This document shows, piece after piece, positions 16,699-26,859 of a DNA stretch of 64,000 nt. The translations under genes and the position numbers were made by a program. Within the stretch, counting starts at the first letter, position 1; every line of letters starts with the position of its first letter. The notes beneath the pieces are model-generated. The model searched no databases and had not been told where the DNA came from. It worked only from the letters and a program-made list of their open reading frames with translations. The stretch lies in NCBI RefSeq assembly GCF_014200495.1, contig NZ_JACHBY010000006.1, forward strand, positions 186,001-250,000, in the 5' to 3' direction. The stretch is from Mucilaginibacter geliditolerans. Lineage in GTDB: Bacteria > Bacteroidota > Bacteroidia > Sphingobacteriales > Sphingobacteriaceae.

Positions 16699-18303
16699 TT
16701 AAAAATCATGGTACAGATCGCGGAAGGTGCTTCTTAAACCAAAAGTAAGCATGGTTGTTTTTGCAGAGCCAAGGTCATTCTTTTGATCGCGGAAAAGCGC
16801 ACCGGCTTCAATACGCAGGTTATATTTAGGATTGATGAGGTATGATACCAAACCTTCGCCATAATATAATTTTGTGGACAGGCCTTGCCCGGTGCTGCCG
16901 GTTTGCACAACAGCAGGGAATGCCAGTGTTACATCATTGCCGTAATTTAGGCCATTAGCGCCAAGCCCGTATGAGGCATAATTCACCTGCCCCTGGAAAT
17001 CAAACTTACCTATGGAGTAGCTTAATATGCCTATCAGCTCCTTGAAATTTGAACCCAGCGGATCGCCCAAAGACTGGCCGTAATCAGTATAATTACTAAT
17101 AACCTGAGGCGATGAGTAGGTATAAGGTTTAACGGTATTAAACTCAAACAGGTAATTAAAGTTAGTAACCTTAAATAGGTCGGCACCGCGGATACCTATT
17201 TGGTAACCACCAGTGTTCTTTGGCGCATCTGTTTCATTAAAGCGATCAAGCAGCAATTGAGCATATACAGCGGTTTTGTCAAATATTTTGTACTTGCTTG
17301 TAAAACCCATCAGTACGTTGTCGCTATACGGCGTTTTAGGGCCAAGCGAGCTTGCAAATACCAGCGGGTTTATATAGTTCACATCAAAGCCATGTCTTTC
17401 GCCCTTATCGTTTGCTTCTGCGGCTATAAGCGCGTTAAAGAAACCTAATGAGAAACGGTTGGTTACGCTCCAGTCTAAATAATGAAACATGGCCCATTTA
17501 CGGCGGTTATTACCAAAGTCGTCATATTTAGGAGCATAAAGATCTTCCATATTGGTCCACATCATCATATACTGCACATGCCCAACAGTGGCAGTAGCGC
17601 GTAATAACGGATAAGTTGCCGCATTGTCAGATAATAATAATGATCGATAGCCATCACCAATAAAAGTTTTATCCTGTCCCAATGTAATGTTCAATTCTTT
17701 TATTGGTGTATATGAAATTATCGCGGTAACGTACGACCAATCGTCAGTTGTTTTAGTAGCGTAATCCCTGTCATACGCCTCGCCTGGTACAAAACCTATT
17801 TTATTAATATAGTTTTGATAATAAGTAGGGAACCGGCCCTGATCCTCATAACCACTGGTATAAAAAGAGAATTTGGTACCAATGGTACCGCCCAACTGGT
17901 AACCACGGGTGTTAAGATAGGTAGTTATCTTATCAGTAAAATCACGGCCTAATTGCAGGTCGGGAAGATAATCGGCATAAAAAGTATATTCTTTTGTTCG
18001 TTCATCAAAAAGATGTTCATTAAATAATTTTCTGTATACCCAGCTTTTGTGTGTGCTGTCAACCCCCAAATTCATGAGTGTATTGTATCTTTTATTTAAA
18101 ACGCTATCAATAATATAAGGCTTAAGCGCGCTATGAAATGAATTGTTAACGCTATATATTTCAGCATTGAATTTTTGGTCGAACTGGTAAGAGTAGGGCA
18201 GGTATGTTGCTTGCGACCGGCTTACCTGAGTAGTAAACAGAATAATACCTGCAAGCAATAACAATTTGCGGAAATATGAAGTGTATAGTTTTTGCATGCG
18301 CAA
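16699..18303 (-). CDS. RemB/Wzi-like outer-membrane beta-barrel protein
   Basis: The 534-residue protein has a signal peptide (KLLLLAGIILFTTQVSRSQA) and a long C-terminal region of alternating polar/aromatic strands ending with a Phe (LRSTFRDLYHDF), as in outer-membrane barrels. The region LNITLGQDKTFIGDGYRSLL is typical of the capsule-assembly Wzi/gliding protein RemB group. RemB is a mobile surface protein in Flavobacterium gliding; Wzi anchors capsule. Which applies here cannot be decided. It is a single minus-strand gene flanked by non-coding gaps of about 290 nt each with no clear features. Confidence 0.7.
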   Translation of the reverse strand: MRMQKLYTSYFRKLLLLAGIILFTTQVSRSQATYLPYSYQFDQKFNAEIYSVNNSFHSALKPYIIDSVLNKRYNTLMNLGVDSTHKSWVYRKLFNEHLFDERTKEYTFYADYLPDLQLGRDFTDKITTYLNTRGYQLGGTIGTKFSFYTSGYEDQGRFPTYYQNYINKIGFVPGEAYDRDYATKTTDDWSYVTAIISYTPIKELNITLGQDKTFIGDGYRSLLLSDNAATYPLLRATATVGHVQYMMMWTNMEDLYAPKYDDFGNNRRKWAMFHYLDWSVTNRFSLGFFNALIAAEANDKGERHGFDVNYINPLVFASSLGPKTPYSDNVLMGFTSKYKIFDKTAVYAQLLLDRFNETDAPKNTGGYQIGIRGADLFKVTNFNYLFEFNTVKPYTYSSPQVISNYTDYGQSLGDPLGSNFKELIGILSYSIGKFDFQGQVNYASYGLGANGLNYGNDVTLAFPAVVQTGSTGQGLSTKLYYGEGLVSYLINPKYNLRIEAGALFRDQKNDLGSAKTTMLTFGLRSTFRDLYHDF

Positions 18304-18594
18304 TAAGAGTAATTTTTTAAAGATAAATATTCAGATACAATTAATACAAAGGTGTGGATTAAATTAATATCCCGGGAGCAAAAATATACTTAACAAATGG
18401 TATTTAAATTAAGAAGTGATTAGAAATGCATGATAAATTGATATGCATATAAAAAAAATGTGATATTTGGCACTTATTATAGAGCACTAAAAGTTAAATT
18501 CTGTTAAATGGAGTGTTAGCAAAATTGTTTTTTTTAAATAAACCTATAAAAATTCTGATATTTACCCCTGCTTTAAAATTCTTATTAATTATAC

Positions 18595-21500
18595 ATGCAA
18601 TACAAAAGAATCAATAACCTTTTAGGCTGGCTTTGCTTTGTTATAGCCTCAATTACTTATATTTTAACATTAGAGCCATCCGTAAGCTTTTGGGATTGCG
18701 GCGAATTTATATCATGTGCCTACCGTTTACAGGTTGCCCACCAACCGGGCTATCCATTGTTTGCCATGCTGGGTAAGATATTCTCCCTGCTTTCATTAGG
18801 CGATAACACCAAAGTGCCTTTCTTTACCAATATGGGTTCGGGCCTGGCGAGCGGGGCAACCATCATGTTCCTGTTTTGGTCAATAACTGCGCTGGCTAAA
18901 AAAATGCTGCTCGATAAAGATGAAGAGGCAGATCAGCCACGTATCTTATTAATAATGGGTGCAGGTTTAGTAGGTGCCCTGGCATTTACTTATACTGATA
19001 CCTTTTGGTTTTCAGCTGTTGAAACCATTGTGTTTGCATGGTCGTCACTATGTACCGCTTTAGTTTTCTGGGCTATATTAAAATGGGATGCCCGCGCTGA
19101 TGAGCCTGGTGCCGATAAATGGATAGTAATGATAGCCTACGTTATTGGTTTGTCAATAGGTATACACTTATTGAACTTATTAACTATACCGGCTATAGCA
19201 CTGGTTTATTTTTTACGCCGATCAAAAAATATTACTGTTCGCAGCAGCATTATTGCCTTTTTAATAAGTGTATTTATACTTGTATTTATCCAATACGGCA
19301 TCAGGCAGTATACTATAAAATTTGCTGCTTATTTCGATCTGTTCTTTGTTAACCACCTGGGCTTCGGTTTCGGCAGTGGTGCTATTGTATTCTTCATCCT
19401 GCTTTTAGCTTTAATAGTTGCAGGTATAGTTTACAGCATACGCAATAAAAAGCCAATTTTAAACCTGGCATTTTTGTGTATAGCATTTATTTATTTAGGC
19501 TACAGTTCTTTTGCTTATATCCCTATCAGGGCAACAGCTAATACAAATCTGGATAACACCCATCCTGATAACGCATTTACCCTGAATAGTTACCTTAACC
19601 GCGATCAATACGGCGAAACGCCATTACTTTACGGGCCGTATTATGATGCAAAGCCTATTGATCAAACCCAGGGCGCTAACATCTACCGTAAAGGAAAAAC
19701 CCAATATGAAATTGCCGGCAAAAAGTTAACAACCATTTACGATCACAATACCATTTTGCCGCGTATATACAGTACTGATGGCCAGGATCCGCAGTTTTAT
19801 AAAGAGTGGTTGCAGATACCTGACGGAAAAAGTCCGGATATTGTTGACAACTTTAAGTTCATGTTCAGCTGGCAAATGTACCAGATGTATTGGAGATACT
19901 TTTTATGGAACTTTGCCGGCCGTTATAACGATATGGATGGCCAATCGAGCATGTTTGGTATTGATGGTAACTGGACAAGCGGTATTTTTGACGGTACAAG
20001 GCACCTGCCAAAATCAATTGTTGGCGGCGATAAATTAAATCCTTTGGCCGGCATCACTTACACACCATTATATTTTCTTCCGCTTATAATTGGCTTGCTG
20101 GGAATGATATATCACTTTAACCGCCGAAGAAAAGATGCCTTGGTAGTAACATTGCTGTGGTTTTTCACTGGTTTGGCTATTGTAATATATGTTAACCAAC
20201 CAACGGTACAGCCGCGTGAGCGTGATTACTCTTATGTAGGCTCATTCTATGCCTTTGCTATCTGGATAGGTTTAGGGGTTATTGCCCTAGCCGAAATACT
20301 CCGTAAGTTTTTAACTGCACAGGTGGCAACTATTGGTGCAACCACTGTTTGTTTGCTTGCGGGCCCTGTATTGCTGGCAAGTAAGGAATGGAAAAATCAT
20401 GACAGGTCGACTAAAATGACACCGCATGATATGGCTTATAACTACCTGATATCGTGCCCGCCAAATGCTATACTGTTTACGTATGGCGATAATGATACCT
20501 ACTCGTTATGGTACGACCAGGAAGTGGAAGGCATTAGGCCCGACGTGCGCATTGTGAACCTGAGCTTATTTACCGGCGACTGGTACATTAAGCAAATGAC
20601 GCATAAGATGAATGAGTCGGCACCGCTGCCTATCACTATGCCTTTTGAAAAGTATGAAGATGGCGTACGCGATGTTATCTATTATAACGATGCCAAAATA
20701 CCTGGTTATGTTGATATAAAAGATGTATTCGATTTTATATCATCGGATGATAAACGCACCATGCTGGAATATCAGAGTGGTGAGAGTGCCAATTACCTGC
20801 CAACCAAGAAAATTAAGATGACCATCAACCCCGATGAGATCATTGCCAATGGTGTGGTACCTGCAAGTGAAAGAAACAGGCTTACAGATACCCTTAAATT
20901 TACATATACATCAAACTATGTAATGAAAGATAACCTGGCCATGTTTGATATATTGGCGCATAACGAGTGGAAAAGGCCAATATGCTTTACCGTTACCGTT
21001 GGGCCTGAAAACCTGATCGGTTTACAGCCGTACTTATATAAAGAAGGTTTTGTATATCACCTGATACCTTTCAAACCTGATACTGCTTCACATGATCAGA
21101 TGGAAAAGGTTAATACTGATGTGATGTATGATAACGTGGTAAACAAGTTTAAATGGGGTAATTTTAAAACTGCCAAATACCTTGACCACGAATCAACCAC
21201 CATGTTCTACCCGGTAATGATGACCACTTTCCTTGATCTTACACAAAGTTTGATGCAAGCGGGCAAACTTGATTCAGCACGTAAAGTACTGGCGAAATAC
21301 GATCAGGAAATGCCGGATATAAATCCGTTTATTGATGTAGTAGCCCGTAAATTTTACCTGGCACAGGCAGCTTATAATCTGCATGATATTGTGATGGGTA
21401 ATAAGTTTGTAACCGGTATTGATGATTACCTGACCGATCAGCTGGATTATAATTATTACCAATTGCAAAATAATAGTACGGACCTAAGCATGCGCGATAT

Positions 21501-21648
21501 AAACATAAGCGTTCAGCTAATTGGTGGTATGATGGAATTTACGAAGGACAATCACCAAACGGCGCTATACAATAAACTGTCAGCACAGTTTAAAGATTAT
21601 CAAGCAAAATTTGCTTCTGTTTTAAGGCAACAACAGCCGCAACAATAG
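18595..21648 (+). CDS. DUF2723 protein O-mannosyltransferase-like membrane protein
   Basis: The 1017-residue protein opens with a membrane segment and TLEPSVSFWDCGEFISCAYRLQVAHQPGYPLF, the DUF2723 signature. The Asp-Cys-Gly-Glu stretch corresponds to the acidic catalytic loop of GT-C glycosyltransferases. About ten membrane helices occupy residues 1-590, followed by a large soluble C-terminal part. The eukaryotic relative TMEM260 is a protein O-mannosyltransferase, and Bacteroidota are known for general protein O-glycosylation, so a periplasmic protein-glycosylation role is plausible. It stands alone between a ~290-nt leader and a terminator. Confidence 0.85.
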   Translation: MQYKRINNLLGWLCFVIASITYILTLEPSVSFWDCGEFISCAYRLQVAHQPGYPLFAMLGKIFSLLSLGDNTKVPFFTNMGSGLASGATIMFLFWSITALAKKMLLDKDEEADQPRILLIMGAGLVGALAFTYTDTFWFSAVETIVFAWSSLCTALVFWAILKWDARADEPGADKWIVMIAYVIGLSIGIHLLNLLTIPAIALVYFLRRSKNITVRSSIIAFLISVFILVFIQYGIRQYTIKFAAYFDLFFVNHLGFGFGSGAIVFFILLLALIVAGIVYSIRNKKPILNLAFLCIAFIYLGYSSFAYIPIRATANTNLDNTHPDNAFTLNSYLNRDQYGETPLLYGPYYDAKPIDQTQGANIYRKGKTQYEIAGKKLTTIYDHNTILPRIYSTDGQDPQFYKEWLQIPDGKSPDIVDNFKFMFSWQMYQMYWRYFLWNFAGRYNDMDGQSSMFGIDGNWTSGIFDGTRHLPKSIVGGDKLNPLAGITYTPLYFLPLIIGLLGMIYHFNRRRKDALVVTLLWFFTGLAIVIYVNQPTVQPRERDYSYVGSFYAFAIWIGLGVIALAEILRKFLTAQVATIGATTVCLLAGPVLLASKEWKNHDRSTKMTPHDMAYNYLISCPPNAILFTYGDNDTYSLWYDQEVEGIRPDVRIVNLSLFTGDWYIKQMTHKMNESAPLPITMPFEKYEDGVRDVIYYNDAKIPGYVDIKDVFDFISSDDKRTMLEYQSGESANYLPTKKIKMTINPDEIIANGVVPASERNRLTDTLKFTYTSNYVMKDNLAMFDILAHNEWKRPICFTVTVGPENLIGLQPYLYKEGFVYHLIPFKPDTASHDQMEKVNTDVMYDNVVNKFKWGNFKTAKYLDHESTTMFYPVMMTTFLDLTQSLMQAGKLDSARKVLAKYDQEMPDINPFIDVVARKFYLAQAAYNLHDIVMGNKFVTGIDDYLTDQLDYNYYQLQNNSTDLSMRDINISVQLIGGMMEFTKDNHQTALYNKLSAQFKDYQAKFASVLRQQQPQQ

Positions 21649-21670
21649 TTATACAGTTTGCAGTGTACGG

Positions 21671-21710
21671 TGGGCAGTTTGCAGTTATTTAACTGCAAGC
21701 TGCCCATTTT
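21671..21710 (+). terminator. Terminator after the DUF2723 gene
   Basis: A 14-bp stem with one mismatch (TGGGCAGTTTGCAG / CTGCAAGCTGCCCA) with an 8-nt loop is followed by TTTTTG. Confidence 0.85.
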
Positions 21711-21736
21711 TGTTTTTGGGGATTATATCTTAAAGC

Positions 21737-21845
21737 GTCATTGCGGGGTACGAAGCAATCTCTACGCAGGCAGTCGACTTTGCACGTTATATGCCTTTAT
21801 TGTCGCTCTGTATAGTTTAGAGATTGCTTCGTACCTCGCAATGAC
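21737..21845. repeat. Intergenic inverted repeat, GTCATTGCGAGG family (copy 2)
   Basis: Arms of 28 nt (21737-21764 and 21818-21845) carry a single mismatch. The outer text is GTCATTGCGGGGTACGAAGC. It lies 8 nt past the stop of the minus-strand histidine kinase and probably lies in both convergent transcripts' 3' regions. Confidence 0.9.
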
Positions 21846-21852
21846 GTGGTTT

Positions 21853-23379
21853 TTAATTCGTTGCCTGTACAATACCTGCCAACCACTCACCGTCAACCGT
21901 CACCGGTAAACTAAAATAAAAAGTAGATCCTGCATCCTCCTGGCTCTCAACCCAGATTTTTCCTTTGTGGCGTTGTATGATCTCGCTGGCAAGGTAAAGC
22001 CCAATGCCAAAGCCTGATATGTTCTTTGCCCGCTCGTTTTCAACCCTGTAAAAACGCTGGAATAGTTTTTCCTGGTCGCGCTGTTTTATGCCGATACCGT
22101 AATCAGTTACGGCTACCTGTACATTATCGCCTGTTATTTTACAGGTAACTATTATAGGATACTCTTTTGGCGAATACTTTATGGCATTGCCCAGGAAATT
22201 GCTGATCACCTGGCTTATTCTTTCCCTGTCGGCGTTAACTGTAATTGCTTCGTTGCTGTTAAAAATAATGGTATGGCTGTTATTCACTAGGTTAGTGTCG
22301 GCAATTGTTTCGTTTATCAGCTTATTTATATCAAACGGCTGTAATTTAGCAGATAGCTTGCCCGCCTCAAGTCGCGAAAGATCAAGAAAGCTATAGATCA
22401 GATCGGACATTTTATTCACCTGGTTCTCCGCCTTCGCCAATGCGTTGCTTACAAAGGGATCATCGCTTTTTGATATTTTTTTAGCCAATAACTGTATATA
22501 GGTTTTGAGCGATGTAAGCGGTGTTTTAAGCTCATGGCTGGCCATTGCTATAAAATCATTCTTGCGTATTTCATCGCGCTTGCTTTCGGTTATATCCAGC
22601 ACTGTTCCGAGCATGCGTACAGCACGCTTATTCCCATCAAATATAATGGTGCCCTGTGTTTTTATCCAGTGTACCGATCCATCGGGCCATACAATTTTAA
22701 TCTCGTATAAATGTTCGCCGGTAATTAACGCCTCTTTAAATGATTTGCGTACAATGTTCTGCATGTCATCGGCACTCATCTGGTTCCTCATGCTGCCTAT
22801 AGTAAGCACGGTGCCCGGTAGCTGACCAAAAATTTCAACCATCCTTGGCGAGTAGTAAAAGCCATGATGCTGCAGATCAATATCCCAGGTAGCAAGGCCG
22901 GTAACTTCCGTAGCCAGGCGTAACCTGCTTGCGCTTTCCATGGCGCTTTCCCTGGCCTTTACTTCTTCGGTAATATCGGCAATGGTATTTAAAATATAGG
23001 TTATTTCGCCGTCATCACCCAAAATAGGAACGTTACTGCACGACCAATAATGCAACTCGTGACTTTCGGTATCAGGGTTAAATACATCGTAACGGTAGCT
23101 GGGAATATCAACTGTTTTGCCGGTATTTATAACTTTTGTAAAAACATGGCGGGCCGCTTTCTCATCAATGAGCTGGGTTTCATCATCCGGGAAAATCTCA
23201 AAAAATCCTTTGCCTAATATCGCTTCGCGTGTGGTTGATGTTACTTTTAAATAGCTATCACTTACGGCAAGTATAGTAAAGCGCGGCAGATCAGTTTTAA
23301 CCAATATAGAACCGGGCGATTTTTCAAAAATGGTTTGAAAAATATTCCCCGGTAAGGTATAATTAGTATCTACGCTCAT
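21853..23379 (-). CDS. PAS-domain sensor histidine kinase
   Basis: The 508-residue protein has two PAS domains (~10-140 and ~150-265, the second ending in MLGTVLDITESKRDE), a HisKA dimerisation domain with phospho-accepting His282 (MASHELKTPLTS), and a HATPase_c domain with N-box (ISNFLGNAIKYSPK), G1 (VTDYGIGIKQRDQ) and G2 (GFGIGLYLASEI). It has no membrane segment, so it is cytoplasmic. No response regulator is adjacent. The single-domain regulator at 16043 is a possible but unproven partner. Confidence 0.93.
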   Translation of the reverse strand: MSVDTNYTLPGNIFQTIFEKSPGSILVKTDLPRFTILAVSDSYLKVTSTTREAILGKGFFEIFPDDETQLIDEKAARHVFTKVINTGKTVDIPSYRYDVFNPDTESHELHYWSCSNVPILGDDGEITYILNTIADITEEVKARESAMESASRLRLATEVTGLATWDIDLQHHGFYYSPRMVEIFGQLPGTVLTIGSMRNQMSADDMQNIVRKSFKEALITGEHLYEIKIVWPDGSVHWIKTQGTIIFDGNKRAVRMLGTVLDITESKRDEIRKNDFIAMASHELKTPLTSLKTYIQLLAKKISKSDDPFVSNALAKAENQVNKMSDLIYSFLDLSRLEAGKLSAKLQPFDINKLINETIADTNLVNNSHTIIFNSNEAITVNADRERISQVISNFLGNAIKYSPKEYPIIVTCKITGDNVQVAVTDYGIGIKQRDQEKLFQRFYRVENERAKNISGFGIGLYLASEIIQRHKGKIWVESQEDAGSTFYFSLPVTVDGEWLAGIVQATN

Positions 23380-23917
23380 TAAGTGAGGTTATATTGTGTT
23401 ATACGCAGGATTGGTTGTAGTATTATTCTTCTTAAAGGTAAAATTAAATTTTGTTACGGATATTATAAAGGTTCCTCTAAAAATTAATTCGACGCCATTT
23501 CGTTATCATATAGTGAAAAATTTTATTTATAAGTAATAAAGACTTTTTGCGCTTTATAATTTAATTTCAAGGCTATATCCAAACATCTATTAAAACTTAA
23601 ACCCGGAGCAGAACAAACCACAGGATTACAAAAGATGAAAGGGCCTAATCCTACGATTTTGGTCCTTCCAATTAGAACTCTCGAAGTAATAATAGCTGCC
23701 ATTATTTCAATCAGAATCCTCCCATAATGAAACGAAGATAACGAAGGGTAAAGTTTTTATTTTTACACCCTTGCAACGTTAGTATGTTAAATTAAGTCTT
23801 AAAAGAAAAACCAAAAAAGTGAAATATTTATTTGTTGCTTCAATTTGCCTTTCCCGCAAATTATTATCGGCAAGTATATAAATCAGTAACATGTACAAAC
23901 ATATAAATCTTACAATA
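23380..23917. other. AT-rich non-coding gap
   Basis: The 538 bases between the divergently oriented kinase and hydrolase genes hold no convincing gene, repeat pair or promoter. A 30-codon frame starting at 23634 has no supporting signal. The base composition is visibly more AT-rich than the surrounding genes, continuing into the hydrolase gene. Confidence 0.6.
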
Positions 23918-25216
23918 ATGAAAATCATATATACAGCGATTTTGCTTTTAATAGCACAAATTGCGCTCAGCCAAATCCCAAAAGGACATTATGAAGGCGC
24001 CTTGACACGGGATGGATCGGTTCAACTAATTTCATTTGATTTTGATACAGATAAAACAACTTACGATATCCCTGAAATCGGTTATATGGATGTGGCTACA
24101 GAAAGAATATCTCAGAGCAAAGACACTTTGAATGTAAAGATATTCTATGGAGATTTCTATTGTTTTTTAGACTCTAAAACAGGAGATATAACAGGTATAA
24201 GCAAGGATATAAATCCTAAAATCCGGATTCATCTAAAAAAAACAGTAGCGAAAGAAAAGAGCTTTTCAGAAGAAGAAATTAAATTTACTAATGCAGATGT
24301 TTCGCTTGCAGGAGTTTTGTTTAAACCCATAAAATCAGAAAAGCCTATTCCTTATGTGATTTTAATACATCGATCCGGATGGGAAGACAGGAATACACCT
24401 TGGTATCATTCATTAGCTTATAGTCTGGCAAGCAAGGGTATTGGAGTTTTACTTTATGATAAACGTGGAACAGGTAAATCAACAGGTAATTTTTCATCAG
24501 CAGATTTCAATGTTCTGGCAAACGATGCTGTTTCCGCGTTCAATTATATAAAAGAAAGAAAAGATTTGAATTATACCAAAATAGGCTTTCTTGGCGCAAG
24601 CCAGGGAGGATGGATTACACCGCTTGCCGCCAATAAAGTCTCAAACTGTGGCTTCGCAATTTTAATAGTAGGTCCCGCTGTTTCTCTTTATGAGCAAGAT
24701 ATTAATCGTGTTCAATATACGTTGACTGATGAAGGTTATTCAAAACAGTCTATTGATTCTGCACTTCATTATTCTGCACTTTTTTTCAAATATATTCAGA
24801 GTAATAATACAAAAGATTGGGAAGCGCTTAAAACTTATGCCTCGAAAATAAAAGATAAAAAATGGATAGATAATCTTGATATACCTCAATCGCAAACAGG
24901 GGATGACATATTATGGTGGAGAAAAAATAGGTATGACCCTAAAGAAGCTTTAAACAACATAAAATGTCCTGTATTAAGTATTCTTGGGGAAAAAGATGTA
25001 TTAGTGCCCCCAGCCGAAAACAAAATTAAAATGGAAACTTACCTGAAAAATGCAGGCGTGGATTATAAAATCGTTACCATAAAAAATTGCGGGCACGACA
25101 TGATAACAAAGGGTGAGTTGAATGGTACTGATTGGAATTGGCCATATACTTATTGGCAATGGCAAAGACAACCTCAGGAATTTTTCAATTCAATCTTTGA
25201 ATTTATAAACAAATAA
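23918..25216 (+). CDS. Secreted alpha/beta hydrolase (serine peptidase/esterase-like)
   Basis: The mature protein follows a signal peptide (MKIIYTAILLLIAQIALSQ). An N-terminal ~100-residue domain resembles the beta-rich leader found in some Bacteroidota hydrolases. Then comes an alpha/beta hydrolase with nucleophile Ser237 in GASQGG, Asp369 (GEKDVLVPP) and His402 (NCGHDM), numbering from an upstream ATG nine codons earlier. The motif YDKRGTGKSTG is typical. ATG 23918 is chosen because it begins the signal peptide directly. Codon use is AT-rich compared with neighbours and an IS110 remnant lies just downstream, so recent acquisition is possible. Confidence 0.82.
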   Translation: MKIIYTAILLLIAQIALSQIPKGHYEGALTRDGSVQLISFDFDTDKTTYDIPEIGYMDVATERISQSKDTLNVKIFYGDFYCFLDSKTGDITGISKDINPKIRIHLKKTVAKEKSFSEEEIKFTNADVSLAGVLFKPIKSEKPIPYVILIHRSGWEDRNTPWYHSLAYSLASKGIGVLLYDKRGTGKSTGNFSSADFNVLANDAVSAFNYIKERKDLNYTKIGFLGASQGGWITPLAANKVSNCGFAILIVGPAVSLYEQDINRVQYTLTDEGYSKQSIDSALHYSALFFKYIQSNNTKDWEALKTYASKIKDKKWIDNLDIPQSQTGDDILWWRKNRYDPKEALNNIKCPVLSILGEKDVLVPPAENKIKMETYLKNAGVDYKIVTIKNCGHDMITKGELNGTDWNWPYTYWQWQRQPQEFFNSIFEFINK

Positions 25217-25266
25217 CAGCGAAACCAAAGCTAAAATTGCAGCAGATAACTATAGGTTTGGCAATA

Positions 25267-25306
25267 TGGCGCAGCAAAAAGTTAATTTATAAAATTATCT
25301 GCGCCA
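25267..25306. repeat. Hairpin between the hydrolase gene and the IS110 remnant
   Basis: An 8-bp perfect stem TGGCGCAG/CTGCGCCA encloses a smaller AATTT/AAATT stem. It could be a terminator-like structure or a leftover of the insertion element's end; there is no clear T tract. Confidence 0.45.
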
Positions 25307-25314
25307 CCGGTATG

Positions 25315-25479
25315 TTACTCATAACGAGGCTTGGTATAAGTGCCAAATTCTCTGAACTCCTGATTGCTGCCATTTTTCCCTGAGATGAAGTCGACAATCT
25401 TGTCTTTGTGCATGTCCAAACCACAGGCTCTGTCTAATTGAGGCATAATGTTCACATCTTCAATGATTTGTTGTTTCAT
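25315..25479 (-). pseudogene. IS110-family transposase remnant (N-terminus only)
   Basis: The frame MKQQIIEDVNIMPQLDRACG continues into LDMHKDKIVDFISGKNGSNQ and EFREFGTYT. This is the opening of the DEDD (RuvC-like) domain of IS110-type transposases, with the first catalytic Asp in GLDMHKD. It then runs out after about 50 residues (TKPRYE, stop) where a complete transposase would have more than 300. No further IS110 frame is visible downstream, so the element is a truncated relic. The stop may derive from flanking DNA. Confidence 0.75.
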
Positions 25480-25582
25480 AAATATCCTCCGTTGATTATC
25501 TATGAAATACATTTTTATGGGCCCCGGTGTTTTTCAAATCATAATACTTAGGTTATTATTTAGCTAATACTAAAGTGCATGG

Positions 25583-26746
25583 TTATACATCATGGAACTT
25601 ATTTACCTCGCCGGGGTTAAATACAGCATATTTGGCTTCTGAGATGGTGGCATTTTTATGGATAAACCTATTGCCGAGCTTTATGCCCCTAAGTTCAATA
25701 CCATGATAGGTTATTTTTGAAATAATACCACCTATAATAATGGTTAGGGCCAATAGAGTGACGAAACTTAAATAGGGGTTGACTGGTAAGGGGAAATAAT
25801 CAGCCAGCAGGTATATTACTAAAAAGTGTATCAAGTATAAACTAAAACTTATTTCACCTAAAAAACGGGTTAACCTGTTATTGAATAGTTTTATGTTATG
25901 TTGCGCCAGCAGGAATATATTGATGGTGAAGAAAGTAGCCACAATAATATGCTCGGGCAATATATTATACGGATCAATAACGGGCATAAAATAACTTATG
26001 ATCATTAATAGAAAAGTTGAAACGGCAAATGCACTATAAATGACTACAGCGCTTTTAACGACATATTTTTGTAATGCATAAAATAAGATTATCCCTAAAA
26101 AGAATACCGGAAATTGGTTAGGGAACCAAAAATACAGGAACCAGCTTTCGGGTTTCTGGTAGTTTATGGAAAGCCGTATAAGCATGTACCTGATAACCAA
26201 TTTTAAGATAATAGACCCCGCTGCTGAAGCCAGGAACCATATCGTTGCAGTCTTTAGATCCTTTATTTTGCTGAAAAGAAAAGGCAGGCATAAGTAAAAG
26301 AGCATTTCCACGCCAACCGACCATCCGCCGGGAGGCAAATAATTGATGGCACCAGGTACAAAATCATTAATGTAGAATATATTTGCCAGCACCTTCCATA
26401 TAACCAATGGTTTACCATCGTTATAATGGGGTACGTAATAGCAGAGTACAGCATAAACAACAGCAGCCAGATAATACATCGGACTGATCCTGAAAAAACG
26501 CCGTATGAAGAAGTTACGGTTTGTGTTTTTACCCTCTGTGTTTACACGGTTACTATAAGAAATGTATAGGGTAAAGGCGCTGGCTACAAAAAATAACTGG
26601 ACCCCATATGAGCCTTTAGCGCATATATAAGCAAAAGTTTCAGGCAAACCTTTTATAACTGCTCGTGATACATGCAGCAGCACTACCAATAATATTGCAA
26701 GCCCCCTTACCGCATTAATATAATCAAGTTTTGGTTTAGGCTGCAT
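25583..26746 (-). CDS. Acyltransferase 3 family membrane protein (OafA/YrhL-like)
   Basis: The 387-residue protein has about ten membrane helices. The opening YINAVRGLAILLVVLLHVSRA holds the conserved Arg and catalytic-type His of acyltransferase-3 proteins. The motifs FFIRRFFRISPMYYLA and WSVGVEMLFYLCLPFLF are also family-typical. These enzymes O-acylate cell-surface sugars such as O-antigen, exopolysaccharide or peptidoglycan. No polysaccharide genes are adjacent, so the substrate is unknown. A three-part hairpin region lies upstream. Confidence 0.87.
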   Translation of the reverse strand: MQPKPKLDYINAVRGLAILLVVLLHVSRAVIKGLPETFAYICAKGSYGVQLFFVASAFTLYISYSNRVNTEGKNTNRNFFIRRFFRISPMYYLAAVVYAVLCYYVPHYNDGKPLVIWKVLANIFYINDFVPGAINYLPPGGWSVGVEMLFYLCLPFLFSKIKDLKTATIWFLASAAGSIILKLVIRYMLIRLSINYQKPESWFLYFWFPNQFPVFFLGIILFYALQKYVVKSAVVIYSAFAVSTFLLMIISYFMPVIDPYNILPEHIIVATFFTINIFLLAQHNIKLFNNRLTRFLGEISFSLYLIHFLVIYLLADYFPLPVNPYLSFVTLLALTIIIGGIISKITYHGIELRGIKLGNRFIHKNATISEAKYAVFNPGEVNKFHDV

Positions 26747-26859
26747 TTAAATAGTTGGAAGGGCGGGGGAAACCCTTATTTATTAATAGTTATCGGTTTG
26801 TTAATTTTCACGAAATAAGACCAGTGAAGTTACAAAAAATTTGATATTATTTAGTTAGA

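Noticed and set aside
23634..23726. A 30-codon frame in the gap before the hydrolase gene.
   Set aside because: No promoter, no neighbours in a unit, no amphipathic or membrane pattern; likely chance.
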